This document shows positions 1-8,195 of a stretch of DNA of 49,104 bases, piece by piece. The stretch lies in NCBI GenBank assembly GCA_003244205.1, contig QHBW01000059.1, positions 1-49,104 on the forward strand. Direction: 5' to 3'. Numbering within the stretch: the stretch's first letter is position 1; each line of letters starts with the position of its first letter. The translations under genes were made by a program, and so were the position numbers. Source of the DNA: Solirubrobacterales bacterium (GTDB taxonomy: Bacteria; Actinomycetota; Thermoleophilia; Solirubrobacterales; Solirubrobacteraceae). The notes under the pieces are model-generated. The model saw nothing but the letters and a program-made list of their open reading frames with translations, was not told the origin of the DNA and made no database searches.

Positions 1-1
1 G

Positions 2-604
2 CTCGACACGCCGACCCTCCCGCCGCCGTCTCCCGCGGCGCCCCACGCGCCCCACGCGCCGCACGCGCCCGCGGACGGCCTCGCGGCTCGGCGCGCCTTC
101 CGCAGCCAGATCGCCAGGCTCGAACGCGAGCTCGCAACGACGCTGACGCTCACTGTCACAGACACAGTCGTCCAGCCTGACCGTCAGCGTCCCCGCCACA
201 GGGCGGGTACCGCTCACCTGCTCTCACTCGGAGAGCTCGAGACGACGCGCGATGCGCTGCTGGTGAAGCTCGACGGTGCGAGGACGGCGGCCGCGACTCG
301 CTCGGCGACGCAGGAGCGTGCGCGGCAACAGCTCGAGCGCATGCTCGCCGACCCGCCGCGCCACAAGTTCGTCCGCGTCTGGAGCAGCGACCTGGGCGAG
401 CCGGGTTGCGGGGCATGGGAGGTGCGTCCCCGCCTCGGGTTGATCGGCATGCTCGCGGGCTGGTGGGAAGTCAAGCTGTCGTCAGGCTGCCCGTTACCCG
501 GGCAAAGCCCGGCAGGCCCTTCGACGTCGCGATCGTCGGCGCGAGCATTGCCGGCTGCAGCGCGGCCCGCCTGTTTGCTCAGGCCGGCGCCCGCGTGGCG
601 CTGA
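2..604 (+). CDS. Conserved coiled-coil protein, 3' part only
   Basis: The frame is open from the window edge, so the true start lies upstream. The visible part begins with a Pro/Ala/His-rich stretch, then has a heptad-like charged region (ARLEREL, GELETTRDALLVKLDGAR, QERARQQLERMLADP) that should form a coiled coil. It ends with a conserved-looking block, HKFVRV, DLGEPGC, VRPRLGLIGMLAGWW, KLSSGCPL. I recall this C-terminal block from uncharacterised proteins of Solirubrobacterales; no function is known to me. Homologues seem to end about at SSGCPL (base 496). Here the frame runs on for 35 codons of what looks like out-of-frame monooxygenase sequence, beginning exactly at a palindrome (498-512), so the normal stop may have been lost. 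Confidence 0.6.
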   Translation, partial: LDTPTLPPPSPAAPHAPHAPHAPADGLAARRAFRSQIARLERELATTLTLTVTDTVVQPDRQRPRHRAGTAHLLSLGELETTRDALLVKLDGARTAAATRSATQERARQQLERMLADPPRHKFVRVWSSDLGEPGCGAWEVRPRLGLIGMLAGWWEVKLSSGCPLPGQSPAGPSTSRSSARALPAAARPACLLRPAPAWR

Positions 605-1731
605 TCGAGCGGCGCCCTGACATCGCCGCCTACAAGGTCGCCTGCACCCACGCGATCCTCTCGAGCGCAACGCCGACGATCGCTGCACTCGGTCTCGAGC
701 GCCCGCTCGAGGACGTCGGCGCCGTCCGCACCCACGCCGACTTCTGGACACCGTGCGGCGGCTGGATCCGCGCGCCCGCCGACGCTCCCCGCGGCTATGG
801 CGTGACTCGCCGTGCGCTGGACCCGATCCTGCGTCAGCTCTCCGTCGACACGCCGGGCGTTGAGCTCTTCGCGGGTCAGACGGCGGTCGGTCTGTTGAGC
901 GACGACGGTCGTCCGGCGGGCGTCGAGGTCGCGGGGGCACACACCAATGGGCGCACGCACTCCATTCGCGCGCGGCTGGTGGTCGGCGCCGACGGTCGCG
1001 AGTCCACCACGGCGCGCCTGGCGCGCGTGCCGGGACGCGTGCGCCCGCACGGGCGCTTCTTCTACTTCGCTTATTGGCGGGGAGTGCAACCGCGGACGAA
1101 TCGCATACGCGCGTGGTTGCTGGATCCTGACGGCGTTTCCCAGTTTCCCAGCGAGGATGGTCTCACCCTGCTCGCGGTGGCGGTCCACCACCCGCGACTG
1201 CCCGAGTTTCGCAGCGACCTAGAGGGTGCATACGCGCGCAGGATCTCCAGCGTGCCCGACGCGCCCGACCTCAGCGAAGCTCAGCGCGTATCGAAGCTGA
1301 TCGGCAAGCTCGCGATGCCCAATGTCATGCGCCCCGCGGCCGCGGGCGGGATCGCATTCGTCGGCGATGCGGCACTGGCGACCGATCCGCTCTTCGGCAG
1401 CGGTTGCAGCTGGGCCTTTCAGAGTGCCGAATGGCTCGTCGACGAGACGGCTCCGGCGCTGCTCGGGGGCGGCAATCTCACTGCGGCGCTGGGCCGCTAC
1501 CGTCGCCTGTTTCGCCGGCGCCTCGCCCTTCACCACTTCCTGATCGCCGAGTTTTCGTCGGGGCGCAGGCTGCTCCCGGCCGAGCGAGCCCTCTTCCGCG
1601 CCGCGAGCGTGGACGCCAGCGTGGCCGCAGCGCTGGAGCAGGTGGTCAGCCGGCGGCGCTCCCCACTGCGGCTACTCGATCCACGTCTGGCGCCGAGCGT
1701 GGTCCTAGCGGCCGCGCGATCGGGACGCTAG
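463..1731 (+). CDS. FAD-dependent monooxygenase (group A flavoprotein)
   Basis: This is a probable NAD(P)H- and FAD-dependent hydroxylase or reductase of the p-hydroxybenzoate hydroxylase / geranylgeranyl reductase superfamily; its substrate is unknown. The N-terminal dinucleotide motif GASIAGC lies at about residues 26-32, the DG motif GADGRES at about 175-181, and the second FAD motif GDAALATDPLFGSG at about 301-314. These three are the family hallmarks and are all intact. The start is uncertain. I chose the GTG at 463; a TTG at 406 or ATG at 415 is also in frame, but would overlap the upstream gene still more, and conserved sequence only begins at FDVAIVG (base 520). No Shine-Dalgarno sequence is evident. 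The basic C-terminus shows no membrane anchor. Confidence 0.8.
   Translation: MGSQAVVRLPVTRAKPGRPFDVAIVGASIAGCSAARLFAQAGARVALIERRPDIAAYKVACTHAILSSATPTIAALGLERPLEDVGAVRTHADFWTPCGGWIRAPADAPRGYGVTRRALDPILRQLSVDTPGVELFAGQTAVGLLSDDGRPAGVEVAGAHTNGRTHSIRARLVVGADGRESTTARLARVPGRVRPHGRFFYFAYWRGVQPRTNRIRAWLLDPDGVSQFPSEDGLTLLAVAVHHPRLPEFRSDLEGAYARRISSVPDAPDLSEAQRVSKLIGKLAMPNVMRPAAAGGIAFVGDAALATDPLFGSGCSWAFQSAEWLVDETAPALLGGGNLTAALGRYRRLFRRRLALHHFLIAEFSSGRRLLPAERALFRAASVDASVAAALEQVVSRRRSPLRLLDPRLAPSVVLAAARSGR
498..512. repeat. Perfect short palindrome CCGGGC-AAA-GCCCGG
   Basis: Two 6-base arms flank an AAA loop. It lies at the junction between the preceding coiled-coil gene and the flavin monooxygenase, where it encodes RAKPG in the monooxygenase frame. 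Similar palindromes occur at 14352-14368, 30036-30050 and 46975-46999. Confidence 0.6.
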
Positions 1732-1808
1732 CCAGGCCCCGCTAGCTCAGATGCCGTCCGCCAGCGCGGAGCGGCTACCTTTACAACATCGGTCCAGCTT
1801 CGAGCCGC

Positions 1809-3092
1809 GTGTTCACCACTTCGGCCGCAGGCAGCGCGCTGTCTCGCATCCGCGCCGCGAGACGCGGAACGCTAGTTGCCGCAGCTGCCGTGGTGGCGCT
1901 CGCAGTGATCCTGCGCGTCATCTGGCCCGCCGACATGGAGTACAAAGGCGACGAGGCGTTCCTCTACCTCCACGCCACGGGGCCCCACCCGTTTCCGTGG
2001 GTGGGACAGTCGTCGGGCGTGGGGACGAGCAATCCCGGGATGGGGATCTGGGTGTACTCGGTGATGGCGCAGGGCCTTGGCCTCAACACCCCGGTGCAAC
2101 TCGTGCGTGGGGTGATGGCGCTCAACGTGATCGCGCTCGGGGCGCTCGCGCTCTTCGCGCTGAACGTCGTGCCGCGCAGACAGCGGGAAGCGTGGCTCTG
2201 GGCGACCGCGCTGATTGCCGTAAATCCGCTGGCGGTGTTGTTCAGCCGCAAGATCTGGATCCAATCGGCATTGCCACCGTTCCTGTTGGCAGCGCTGTTC
2301 GGCTGGTGGCGCCGCGGGCAGCGCGCGGGGGCGTTCGCGTGGGGTGTCATCGGCGCCTGGCTGGGACAGATCCACATGACCGGGTTCTTCTTCGCGGGCG
2401 GGCTCGCCGCGTGGACGGCGCTGTATGACCGTCGCAGCACCCGCTGGCGCTGGTGGCTGGGCGGTTCACTGCTAGGCGCGCTCACGCTCGTCCCCTGGTT
2501 GGTGCACGTGGTGACGCACGAAGGCGGTCCGATGCGAAGCCTGGCGAATTCCGTGCAACCCCGGATCTTGGGCCTGTGGGTCACCTATCCGCTTTCGTTG
2601 AACCTCTTCGACTCGTTCGGAAGTGACTCCTGGCGATTGCTGGCGTGGCCCACGGTCGGAGGCACATCGCTCTATCTCGTCGCGGCCACGTTCGCCGTCA
2701 TCGTGGGTGCGGGAATCGCGATCGCCGTGAGGGCCTTCGCTGTCACCATCTGGCCGCGGCGCACGCGGTCGCAACGCCCGCTGGGAGGCAGCGGATCAGA
2801 CACTGCCATCGTCATCAAGGGGGCACTGTGGGGCTACGGGCTCCTGATCACGGTGAGCGGCGTAGCGATCTACCGCCACTACATGATTGTCACGTTCGCG
2901 CTGCCATTCGTGGCGCTTGCCGTGGCTGCGCTGCTACGTCCGCGAGGCCGCCGCCTGCTCGCCGTGCTCGTGGTAGCCGAAGCAGCGCTGTCCGTGCAGT
3001 ACCTCACCTACATCCACGCCCGCGGCGGAGCGCCAGGCGGAGATTATGGCGTGGCCTATGACGCTCACCACTCGAACCATCGGCCGCCATAG
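1809..3092 (+). CDS. GT39-like polytopic membrane glycosyltransferase
   Basis: The 427-residue protein has about ten hydrophobic segments. It begins with a short basic cytoplasmic end, followed by a first membrane helix (about residues 21-40). Right after that helix is YKGDEAF, with an acidic pair at residues 48-49. This matches the catalytic Asp/Glu in the first extracytoplasmic loop of ArnT/PMT-type transferases, which take sugars from polyprenyl-phosphate donors at the outer face of the membrane. The acceptor cannot be told. It starts with GTG, with a possible -10 hexamer TACCTT at 1776-1781. It lies just upstream of the polysaccharide locus and resembles the protein at 6659-8122 in plan rather than in sequence. 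A C-terminal tail beyond the last helix (GGAPGGDYG and after) is probably soluble. Confidence 0.7.
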   Translation: MFTTSAAGSALSRIRAARRGTLVAAAAVVALAVILRVIWPADMEYKGDEAFLYLHATGPHPFPWVGQSSGVGTSNPGMGIWVYSVMAQGLGLNTPVQLVRGVMALNVIALGALALFALNVVPRRQREAWLWATALIAVNPLAVLFSRKIWIQSALPPFLLAALFGWWRRGQRAGAFAWGVIGAWLGQIHMTGFFFAGGLAAWTALYDRRSTRWRWWLGGSLLGALTLVPWLVHVVTHEGGPMRSLANSVQPRILGLWVTYPLSLNLFDSFGSDSWRLLAWPTVGGTSLYLVAATFAVIVGAGIAIAVRAFAVTIWPRRTRSQRPLGGSGSDTAIVIKGALWGYGLLITVSGVAIYRHYMIVTFALPFVALAVAALLRPRGRRLLAVLVVAEAALSVQYLTYIHARGGAPGGDYGVAYDAHHSNHRPP

Positions 3093-3456
3093 CGGTGATC
3101 CTCGACGGCGCCGGGCGACAAGGCAAGAGCCGGTCAGACCCAGACCAGGTCGACAGGCGAATAGAGAGTCGGCCCGCCGCCGTCCGAGAGCCAAACCGAC
3201 GAGCCGGACGACACCGACCGCCGAGCATCAGGTTCTCACTGAGGCGAGTTGCGGGACGCCGCTCAGGTTTAGCGGGCGACCTGCTCGGCCGCCTTGCCGC
3301 CACCCGCGGCTCCCGCCCGCGGCCGTGCCCGCGCGCGGGAACACCAACGCCGCGCGTGATGCGATGAGTTTGGCATCGTGCGCGGGTCTGTACGTACGGC
3401 TGGCGATAGCCGGCCCGCTACGACGCCGGTCACGCCGGCGTGCGAACTGCCCAGCT
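3093..3456. other. Intergenic region with a hairpin, no gene seen
   Basis: No frame in this gap shows recognisable protein sequence. It holds an 8-base palindrome GTACGTAC (3390-3397) and a perfect hairpin with 7-base arms, ACGCCGG and CCGGCGT (3423-3429 and 3435-3441), just ahead of the ribosome binding site of the next gene. The hairpin has no T-run, so it looks more like an operator or a leader structure than a terminator. Confidence 0.4.
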
Positions 3457-3464
3457 AAAGGAGG
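3457..3464 (+). promoter_or_regulatory. Strong Shine-Dalgarno sequence AAAGGAGG
   Basis: AAAGGAGG lies 6 bases before the ATG at 3471. It is the clearest ribosome binding site in the window. Most other genes here are either translationally coupled or appear leaderless, so this gene is probably made in larger amounts or under a separate promoter. Confidence 0.8.
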
Positions 3465-3470
3465 CGAACG

Positions 3471-4220
3471 ATGCCCGAACACGAAATTGGAACTCGCGAC
3501 GATTGGCAGGCGGCACGCGCCGCGCTTGCAACGCTCGAGGCCGAATACGCCGAGCTCGGCCAGAAGGTGACCGAGCAGCGGCGCAAGCTTCCCTGGGTGC
3601 CAGTAGAGAAGGAGTACCAGTTCGACACCCGGCACGGGAAGAGGACGCTCGCCGAGCTGTTCGACGGACGCTCCCAACTGCTCGCCTACAACATCATGTA
3701 CGGACCCGACTATGAGCTCGGCGCCTGCCCCGGGTGCTCGAACCTGGGAGATGAGCTTGACGCCACGCGGGTGCATCTGAGCCACCGCGATGTGACGCTG
3801 ATCTGCTTCTCGCGCGCGCCGATCGAGCGGCTTAACGCCTACAAGCAGCGGATGGGTTGGCAGTTCCCCTACGTCTCGACGTATGCGACGGAGTTTCCGT
3901 TTGACTTCGGGCTAGCGCTCACGCCCCAGCAGGCGCAGGAGATCCCCGAGGTCAACTCGATGATCGACAATCCTCCCGAGTGGCTCGAGCACTGGGGACG
4001 GCAGGTCGGAGCCAAGCTTGAGGACGGCCTGCGCGAGAACCCGGGCTTCATCGCCTTCGCGCGCGAGAACGGAACCGTGTATCACACCTACACGGTGACG
4101 GCGCCCGATCCGTTCGTTACGACGTACCACTCCTTCCTGCTCAAGCGAACGCCGAAGGCTGAGCCTGAGGCGGCGCGCGCGTGGCGCAAGGACGAGTACC
4201 CGGAAGCCAGTTCCATCTGA
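3471..4220 (+). CDS. DUF899 family thioredoxin-fold protein
   Basis: The 249-residue protein matches the DUF899 family, thioredoxin-like proteins of unknown role, in both length and motifs. It opens with a charged helix (residues 8-40), then the typical KEYQFDT and LAYNIMYGPDYELGACPGCSNLGD stretch, with a CPGC redox-like pair at Cys86/Cys89. SFRAP-like and GWQFPYVST motifs follow (here CFSRAP and GWQFPYVST). By fold it could be a thiol-dependent oxidoreductase, but activity is not established for the family. It contains cysteines rather than selenocysteine, although it converges on the selenocysteine tRNA gene just downstream. The start is fixed by a strong ribosome binding site. No signal peptide is seen, so it should be cytoplasmic. 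Confidence 0.85.
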   Translation: MPEHEIGTRDDWQAARAALATLEAEYAELGQKVTEQRRKLPWVPVEKEYQFDTRHGKRTLAELFDGRSQLLAYNIMYGPDYELGACPGCSNLGDELDATRVHLSHRDVTLICFSRAPIERLNAYKQRMGWQFPYVSTYATEFPFDFGLALTPQQAQEIPEVNSMIDNPPEWLEHWGRQVGAKLEDGLRENPGFIAFARENGTVYHTYTVTAPDPFVTTYHSFLLKRTPKAEPEAARAWRKDEYPEASSI

Positions 4221-4266
4221 CCGCCGCCGACGCGACGCCGATGGCCGAACGAGGGCCCCAGAGCCA

Positions 4267-4359
4267 CGAAGCGGCGATGGAATCGAACCATCCAACCCGG
4301 GGGCTGCCCGGGCCTGCCGGTTTTGAAGACCGGATGGGCCACCAGGCCCCTGCCGCTCC
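4267..4359 (-). tRNA. selC: Selenocysteine tRNA, anticodon UCA
   Basis: Read on the minus strand, this folds as a bacterial tRNA-Sec. It has an 8-bp acceptor stem (GGAGCGGC with GCCGCUUC, one G-U pair), a D arm with a GGGCC/GGCCC stem and 4-base loop, and an anticodon stem CCGGU/ACCGG around loop CUUCAAA. The anticodon UCA is at 4326-4324. There is a long variable arm with a CCCGGG/CCCGGG stem, and a 5-bp T stem GAUGG/CCAUC with loop UUCGAUU. The 8+5 acceptor-T arrangement and the long variable arm separate it from a suppressor or ordinary tRNA. The discriminator is G and CCA is not encoded. The decoding proteins SelA and SelB are encoded at 29681-32540. Confidence 0.95.
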
Positions 4360-4366
4360 GGCGCCG

Positions 4367-4393
4367 ACCCTACCGCTAGGCTGAGCGCGGCAA
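4367..4393 (-). promoter_or_regulatory. Putative selC promoter, overlapping a plus-strand -10
   Basis: On the minus strand TTGCCG (4393-4388) and TAGGGT (4372-4367) are separated by 15 bases. The -10 ends 7 bases before the first base of the tRNA, so transcription could begin at or very near its mature 5' end. A plus-strand TAGGCT (4377-4382) lies between the two and could serve the divergent glycosyltransferase gene. The 15-base spacer is shorter than ideal. Confidence 0.4.
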
Positions 4394-4422
4394 CTGAGCC
4401 GCAAGCGGGAAACTCAGCGACC

Positions 4423-5598
4423 TTGCGAGTCTGCGTCGTCGCCGAGTACTACCCGCGCCGCCACGATCCCGTGCGCGGGATCTGGGCGCACGAGCAAGCT
4501 CGCGCCGTCGCGGACGCGGGCGCCGACGTGCGCGTGCTGGCGCTCCACCGTCCCATTCCCCCGCGCTCCTCGCTGGCGTCACCAGGCGCAGCGGTCACCG
4601 GCCTGCGCGACGCTCTCGACCAGCCGCGCCGGGCCCGCATGGACAGCCTCGAGGTCCGCTACGTGCGCTTCCTCGCGCCGCCGCGACCGCGTACCTACGC
4701 GCACTGGGGAGCCTGGGCGGCGCCGACCTTGAGCAGGGCGCTGCGCGCGCTGCGCCGCGAGTTCCCCTACGACCTCGTACACGCCCACTACGCGGTCCCG
4801 GCCGGCGACGCTGTGCGCCGGGCCGCACCTGAGGCCCCGCTTGTGATCTCCGTCCATGGCGGCGATGTGCTCGCCACGGCGCCGTCGGGCCCTGCCGGGC
4901 GCGGCGCGGTGCGCCGCGTCTTCGAGCACGCCCGACTGGTCCTCGCAAATAGCGCAGACACCGCCCGGCGCAGCGCCGCTCTCGGCGCGAGCGCCACGCG
5001 AGTGGTCCACCTGGGCACCGACCTCCCCGCCGCGCCCGCGCCGTCCCCATCGCATCCCACGCTCGTCACCGTCGCCAACCTCGACCCGCGCAAGCGCCAC
5101 GCCGACGTGCTGTCGGCTCTCTGGCTGCTGCGCGACCGCCATCCCGACCTGCGCTACGTGATCGTCGGCGACGGCCCCGAGCGCGAGCCGCTCGCGCGCC
5201 GCGCCGCCGAGCTCGGTCTCGGCGCTCGTGTCGAGCTACGCGGCCAGCTCGCGCCCGCAGCGGCCCGCGCCGCCGCGCGCGAGGCAAGCCTCTTCGTGCT
5301 TCCGAGCGTCGGTGAAGCCTTCGGGGTCGCCTACATCGAGGCGATGGCCGGGTGGGTACCGGCGATCGGCTGCGTGGGCGAGGGCGGCCCGCAGGAGATT
5401 GCCGCGGCGGGCGACGGGCTGCGGCTCGTGGCGCCCGGCGACGCCGAGGCGCTCGCGGGCGAGATCGACACGCTGCTCGGGGACCCGCGCTACCTCAACG
5501 AGCTGGGTAGGGCGGCGCGTGCCACGGTGGAGCGCTCCTTCACCTGGGAGCACTGCGGCGCGGCGACAATGGCCGCCTATGAAGACGCACTCAGATGA
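4423..5598 (+). CDS. GT4 glycosyltransferase
   Basis: The 391-residue protein has the two Rossmann-like domains of GT-B, family 4 retaining transferases. The N-terminal acceptor domain begins MRVCVVAEYYPRR and carries HAHYAVPAG and SVHGGDV. The donor-binding C-terminal half has VANLDPRKR, VIVGDGPE and the EX7E pair at about Glu298 and Glu306 (GEAFGVAYIEAM). It should transfer a sugar from a nucleotide donor to a lipid-linked oligosaccharide at the inner face of the membrane. Donor and acceptor are not evident. It uses a TTG start, because the conserved MRVCVVAEYY begins there. Its TGA overlaps the ATG of the next transferase by 4 bases, so the two are coupled. It heads the plus-strand part of the polysaccharide locus. 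Confidence 0.88.
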   Translation: MRVCVVAEYYPRRHDPVRGIWAHEQARAVADAGADVRVLALHRPIPPRSSLASPGAAVTGLRDALDQPRRARMDSLEVRYVRFLAPPRPRTYAHWGAWAAPTLSRALRALRREFPYDLVHAHYAVPAGDAVRRAAPEAPLVISVHGGDVLATAPSGPAGRGAVRRVFEHARLVLANSADTARRSAALGASATRVVHLGTDLPAAPAPSPSHPTLVTVANLDPRKRHADVLSALWLLRDRHPDLRYVIVGDGPEREPLARRAAELGLGARVELRGQLAPAAARAAAREASLFVLPSVGEAFGVAYIEAMAGWVPAIGCVGEGGPQEIAAAGDGLRLVAPGDAEALAGEIDTLLGDPRYLNELGRAARATVERSFTWEHCGAATMAAYEDALR

Positions 5599-6665
5599 GC
5601 CGATCGCACGCGGGCAAGCCGATCCTCTTTGTCACGAACATGGTTCCCCCTGCGCGCGTCGGCGCCTTCGCGGCACTGGCAGCCCGCACCAGCGTGCACT
5701 TCGCGCTCTACGGCGGCCGCGTCCACCACGCCGCCGCGCCGGTCGACACCGCCAGCCTGCCCTTCGACGTCACCGTCACGTCCCAGCGCGGAGCGGCACG
5801 CCTCGCTGGGTCGGGCAGCTTCAGCGCGGTGCTCTGCGGCACCGGTGGTCGCATCGCCCTGCCGGCGACCTACATCGCGGCTCGTCGCGCGAGGCGTCCG
5901 TTCGTGCTCTGGGCCTCGCTCTGGGCGCAGCCGCGCAGCGCTGCCGGCCTGGCGGGCTATCCGCTCCTGCGCCACGTCTACACGAACGCCGACGCGGTCG
6001 CGACCTACGGGCCCCACGTCTCCGCCTACGTGCGCGCGCGCGGCGCCAAGCGAGTCTTCGAGGCGCCCCAGGCGGTTGACAACACCTTCTGGGGCGACGC
6101 CCGAGCGCGAGCAGATCGCCGGGCACCCTTCCAGGTCCTTTTCGCCGGGCGCCTCGCGCGCGAGAAGGGAATCGCGCCGCTTCTGAACGCCTGGCGTGGG
6201 CTGCGAGCCGATCCGGCCAGCGCCCGGCTCGTGCTCGCCGGCGACGGCCCCGAGCGAGACCGCGCCGCCGCGGTCCCCGGGTGTGAGGCGATCGGCCTTC
6301 AATCGGCCGCAGCGCTGCGCGATCTCTATGCGGGATCCGACGTCGTCGTGGTCCCCTCGATCGCGACGGCGACCTTCCGCGAGCCTTGGGGACTGGTGGT
6401 CAACGAAGCCTTCGGCAGGGAGCTGCCGGTGATCGCCACCGATGCCGTTGGCGCGGCGGCCGGCGGCCTCGTCCTCAACGAGCGCTGCGGGCTGATCGTG
6501 CCCGCCGCGGACGCCGAGGCGCTGGCTGGCGCGCTCGCCCGTCTGCAGCGCGATCGCGCGCTCCGACAACGGCTCGGCGCCGCCGGCGCCGCCGCCGTCG
6601 CGGGCTACACCTACGAGCGCTGGGCGCAGGGGATGCTCGACGCGATCGAGGCCGCGAGATGCTGA
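5595..6665 (+). CDS. GT4 glycosyltransferase
   Basis: This is a second GT-B transferase of 356 residues. The N-terminal domain (KPILFVTNMVPP) is followed by ASLWAQPR and the cytoplasmic donor domain with VLFAGRLAREKGI and LVLAGDGPERDR. The acidic pair at about Glu263/Glu271 (REPWGLVVNEAFG) is the EX7E motif. It starts 4 bases before the end of the preceding transferase (ATGA overlap), and the next gene starts 7 bases before its own stop, so the three are cotranscribed and coupled. The sugar specificity cannot be read from the sequence. Confidence 0.88.
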   Translation: MSRSHAGKPILFVTNMVPPARVGAFAALAARTSVHFALYGGRVHHAAAPVDTASLPFDVTVTSQRGAARLAGSGSFSAVLCGTGGRIALPATYIAARRARRPFVLWASLWAQPRSAAGLAGYPLLRHVYTNADAVATYGPHVSAYVRARGAKRVFEAPQAVDNTFWGDARARADRRAPFQVLFAGRLAREKGIAPLLNAWRGLRADPASARLVLAGDGPERDRAAAVPGCEAIGLQSAAALRDLYAGSDVVVVPSIATATFREPWGLVVNEAFGRELPVIATDAVGAAAGGLVLNERCGLIVPAADAEALAGALARLQRDRALRQRLGAAGAAAVAGYTYERWAQGMLDAIEAARC

Positions 6666-8122
6666 CAAAGACGCGGGCCAGGATCGCGCTCGGCGCGGCC
6701 CTGGCGCTCGCCGTCGCGCTGCGCTTCTCCACGCTGAGGCTGCAGAGCTACTGGTTCGACGAGGCGGACACCGCGCTGCTCGTCAAGGGGAGCTTTGGCC
6801 ACATGCTCCACCTGCTCCCCGACACCGAGGCGAGCCCGCCCCTCTACTACGTGATCGCGTGGCTGTGGGCGCGGCTGTTCGGCACCGGGGAGGTCGCCCT
6901 GCGGGCGCTGTCGGCGCTGTGCGGCAGCGGGGTGGTGGTGGTGATCTATCTGATCGGACGCCGGATAGCCGGCGTCGCAGCGGGGCTCTCAGCGGCGCTG
7001 CTGGCGGCCGTGGCCCCGTTTCTGGTGTGGTTCTCCCAGGAGGCCCGCGACTACAGCCTGATGACGCTGCTCGTAGCGCTCGCGCTGCTGGCCTTCGTCC
7101 GCCTCCAGCAGGAGCAAGAGCCGAACGGGCGTGCCTTGGCGGGGTGGACCGTGTGGTCGGGGCTCGCGCTTGCGACGCACTACTTCGCCGCCTTGTTCCT
7201 CGCGCCGATGGCTGTCTGGCTCGTCGTGACGCAGCGCCGTCAGCGCAGGGCCATCGCCGCCTCGCTCGGCGCGCTGGCCGTCGTCGCAGCTGCGCTCGCC
7301 CCGCTCGCGCTGCATCAGCACAACCACGCACGCCAGGCGATCCTCGGCGGCTTTGCGCGCCGCCTCGTACAGCTCCCCAAGCAGCTCCTCGTCGGCTACC
7401 ACTCCCCAGGCGACCGGGTCCTCGCGGTGCTCAGCGCCGTGCTCATGATCGCGGCGCTGGGGTGGCTGCTGCGCAGCGCCGCCGTGCGCGAGCGCGCAGC
7501 CGGATTGGTGGCCGTGCTGATCGGCGCCTTGCTGATCATTGCCGTGCTCGCGGCGGTCGGTCTCGATTACCTCGACTCGCGCAACATGATCGCCATGACC
7601 GTGCCGCTGCTCGCGCTGGCGGGGATCGGCTTCGCGGCCGGCGGGCGCCCCGGAGGGATCGCTGGCGCCGCGATGGCGGCTATCGGCCTGCTCGTCGTTG
7701 TGACGGTCGACACTACGCCGACCGCCCAGCGCGACGATTGGCGCGGCGCGATGAACGCGCTCGGCGCAGCGGCGCCGAGCACAGCACGCGCGATCGTCGT
7801 GACCCCCGGACAAGGCTCGGCCCCGATCTCGATCTACTTGTCCCACGTGAAGTCGCTCACCGCCGCGGCGGCGAGCGTTTCGGAAATCGACCTCGTCGGC
7901 ATGGCCAGCCGCGGCTCGGGAGAGACGCCCGTACCGCCGGCCGCCAGCCCGGCTGTGCCCATGCTGGGGGGCTCGTTCGTGTTGGTTGAGGCCAAGCGTG
8001 CGCCGCTGTACACCCTCGAGCGCTTCCGCTCCAAGAATCCGCATACCGTCGCGACCACGACGTTGGCGAATGCCCGCCTCAGTCCGACGGTGCCGCTCGT
8101 CTACCTGCAATCGGGGCGATAA
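6659..8122 (+). CDS. GT39-like membrane mannosyltransferase family protein
   Basis: The 487-residue polytopic protein begins with a membrane helix (about residues 8-23) and then SYWFDEADTALL, whose Asp34/Glu35 occupy the catalytic acidic position of PMT/ArnT-type (GT39, GT-C fold) transferases. Roughly ten further helices follow, with FSQEARDYSLM and ATHYFAALFL in the loops. These loop motifs are typical of this family. A soluble C-terminal domain of about 120 residues (from TTPTAQRDDWRGA) ends the protein and probably faces outward. It should add a sugar from a polyprenyl-phosphate donor outside the membrane. The ATG at 6659 was chosen because it overlaps the upstream stop by 7 bases and starts exactly at the first helix. 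Confidence 0.82.
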   Translation: MLTKTRARIALGAALALAVALRFSTLRLQSYWFDEADTALLVKGSFGHMLHLLPDTEASPPLYYVIAWLWARLFGTGEVALRALSALCGSGVVVVIYLIGRRIAGVAAGLSAALLAAVAPFLVWFSQEARDYSLMTLLVALALLAFVRLQQEQEPNGRALAGWTVWSGLALATHYFAALFLAPMAVWLVVTQRRQRRAIAASLGALAVVAAALAPLALHQHNHARQAILGGFARRLVQLPKQLLVGYHSPGDRVLAVLSAVLMIAALGWLLRSAAVRERAAGLVAVLIGALLIIAVLAAVGLDYLDSRNMIAMTVPLLALAGIGFAAGGRPGGIAGAAMAAIGLLVVVTVDTTPTAQRDDWRGAMNALGAAAPSTARAIVVTPGQGSAPISIYLSHVKSLTAAAASVSEIDLVGMASRGSGETPVPPAASPAVPMLGGSFVLVEAKRAPLYTLERFRSKNPHTVATTTLANARLSPTVPLVYLQSGR

Positions 8123-8143
8123 ACCGCATCAGAGGGCCCTTGG

Positions 8144-8149
8144 TAGCGT
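8144..8149 (+). promoter_or_regulatory. Possible -10 hexamer TAGCGT
   Basis: A TANNNT hexamer lies 46 bases before the ATG of the secreted-protein/ligase unit, in the 73-base gap after the membrane transferase. No convincing -35 is seen. Confidence 0.25.
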
Positions 8150-8195
8150 TGATTGCGGTGGGCGCCCACTATTCCTCCGCGCCCACGCTGCCCGC

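Noticed and set aside
3423-3441. Hairpin before the DUF899 gene as a terminator of the upstream membrane protein gene
   Set aside because: It lies more than 300 bases from that gene, lacks a T-run and sits next to the DUF899 ribosome binding site, so a regulatory role is as likely.
3471-4220. DUF899 protein next to selC as a selenoprotein
   Set aside because: The redox-like motif is CPGC with ordinary Cys codons and there is no in-frame TGA.
5577-6668. Minus-strand open frame opposite the second GT4
   Set aside because: The plus-strand frame has complete GT4 motifs and coupled starts; the antisense frame has only Arg/Gly/Asp-rich filler.
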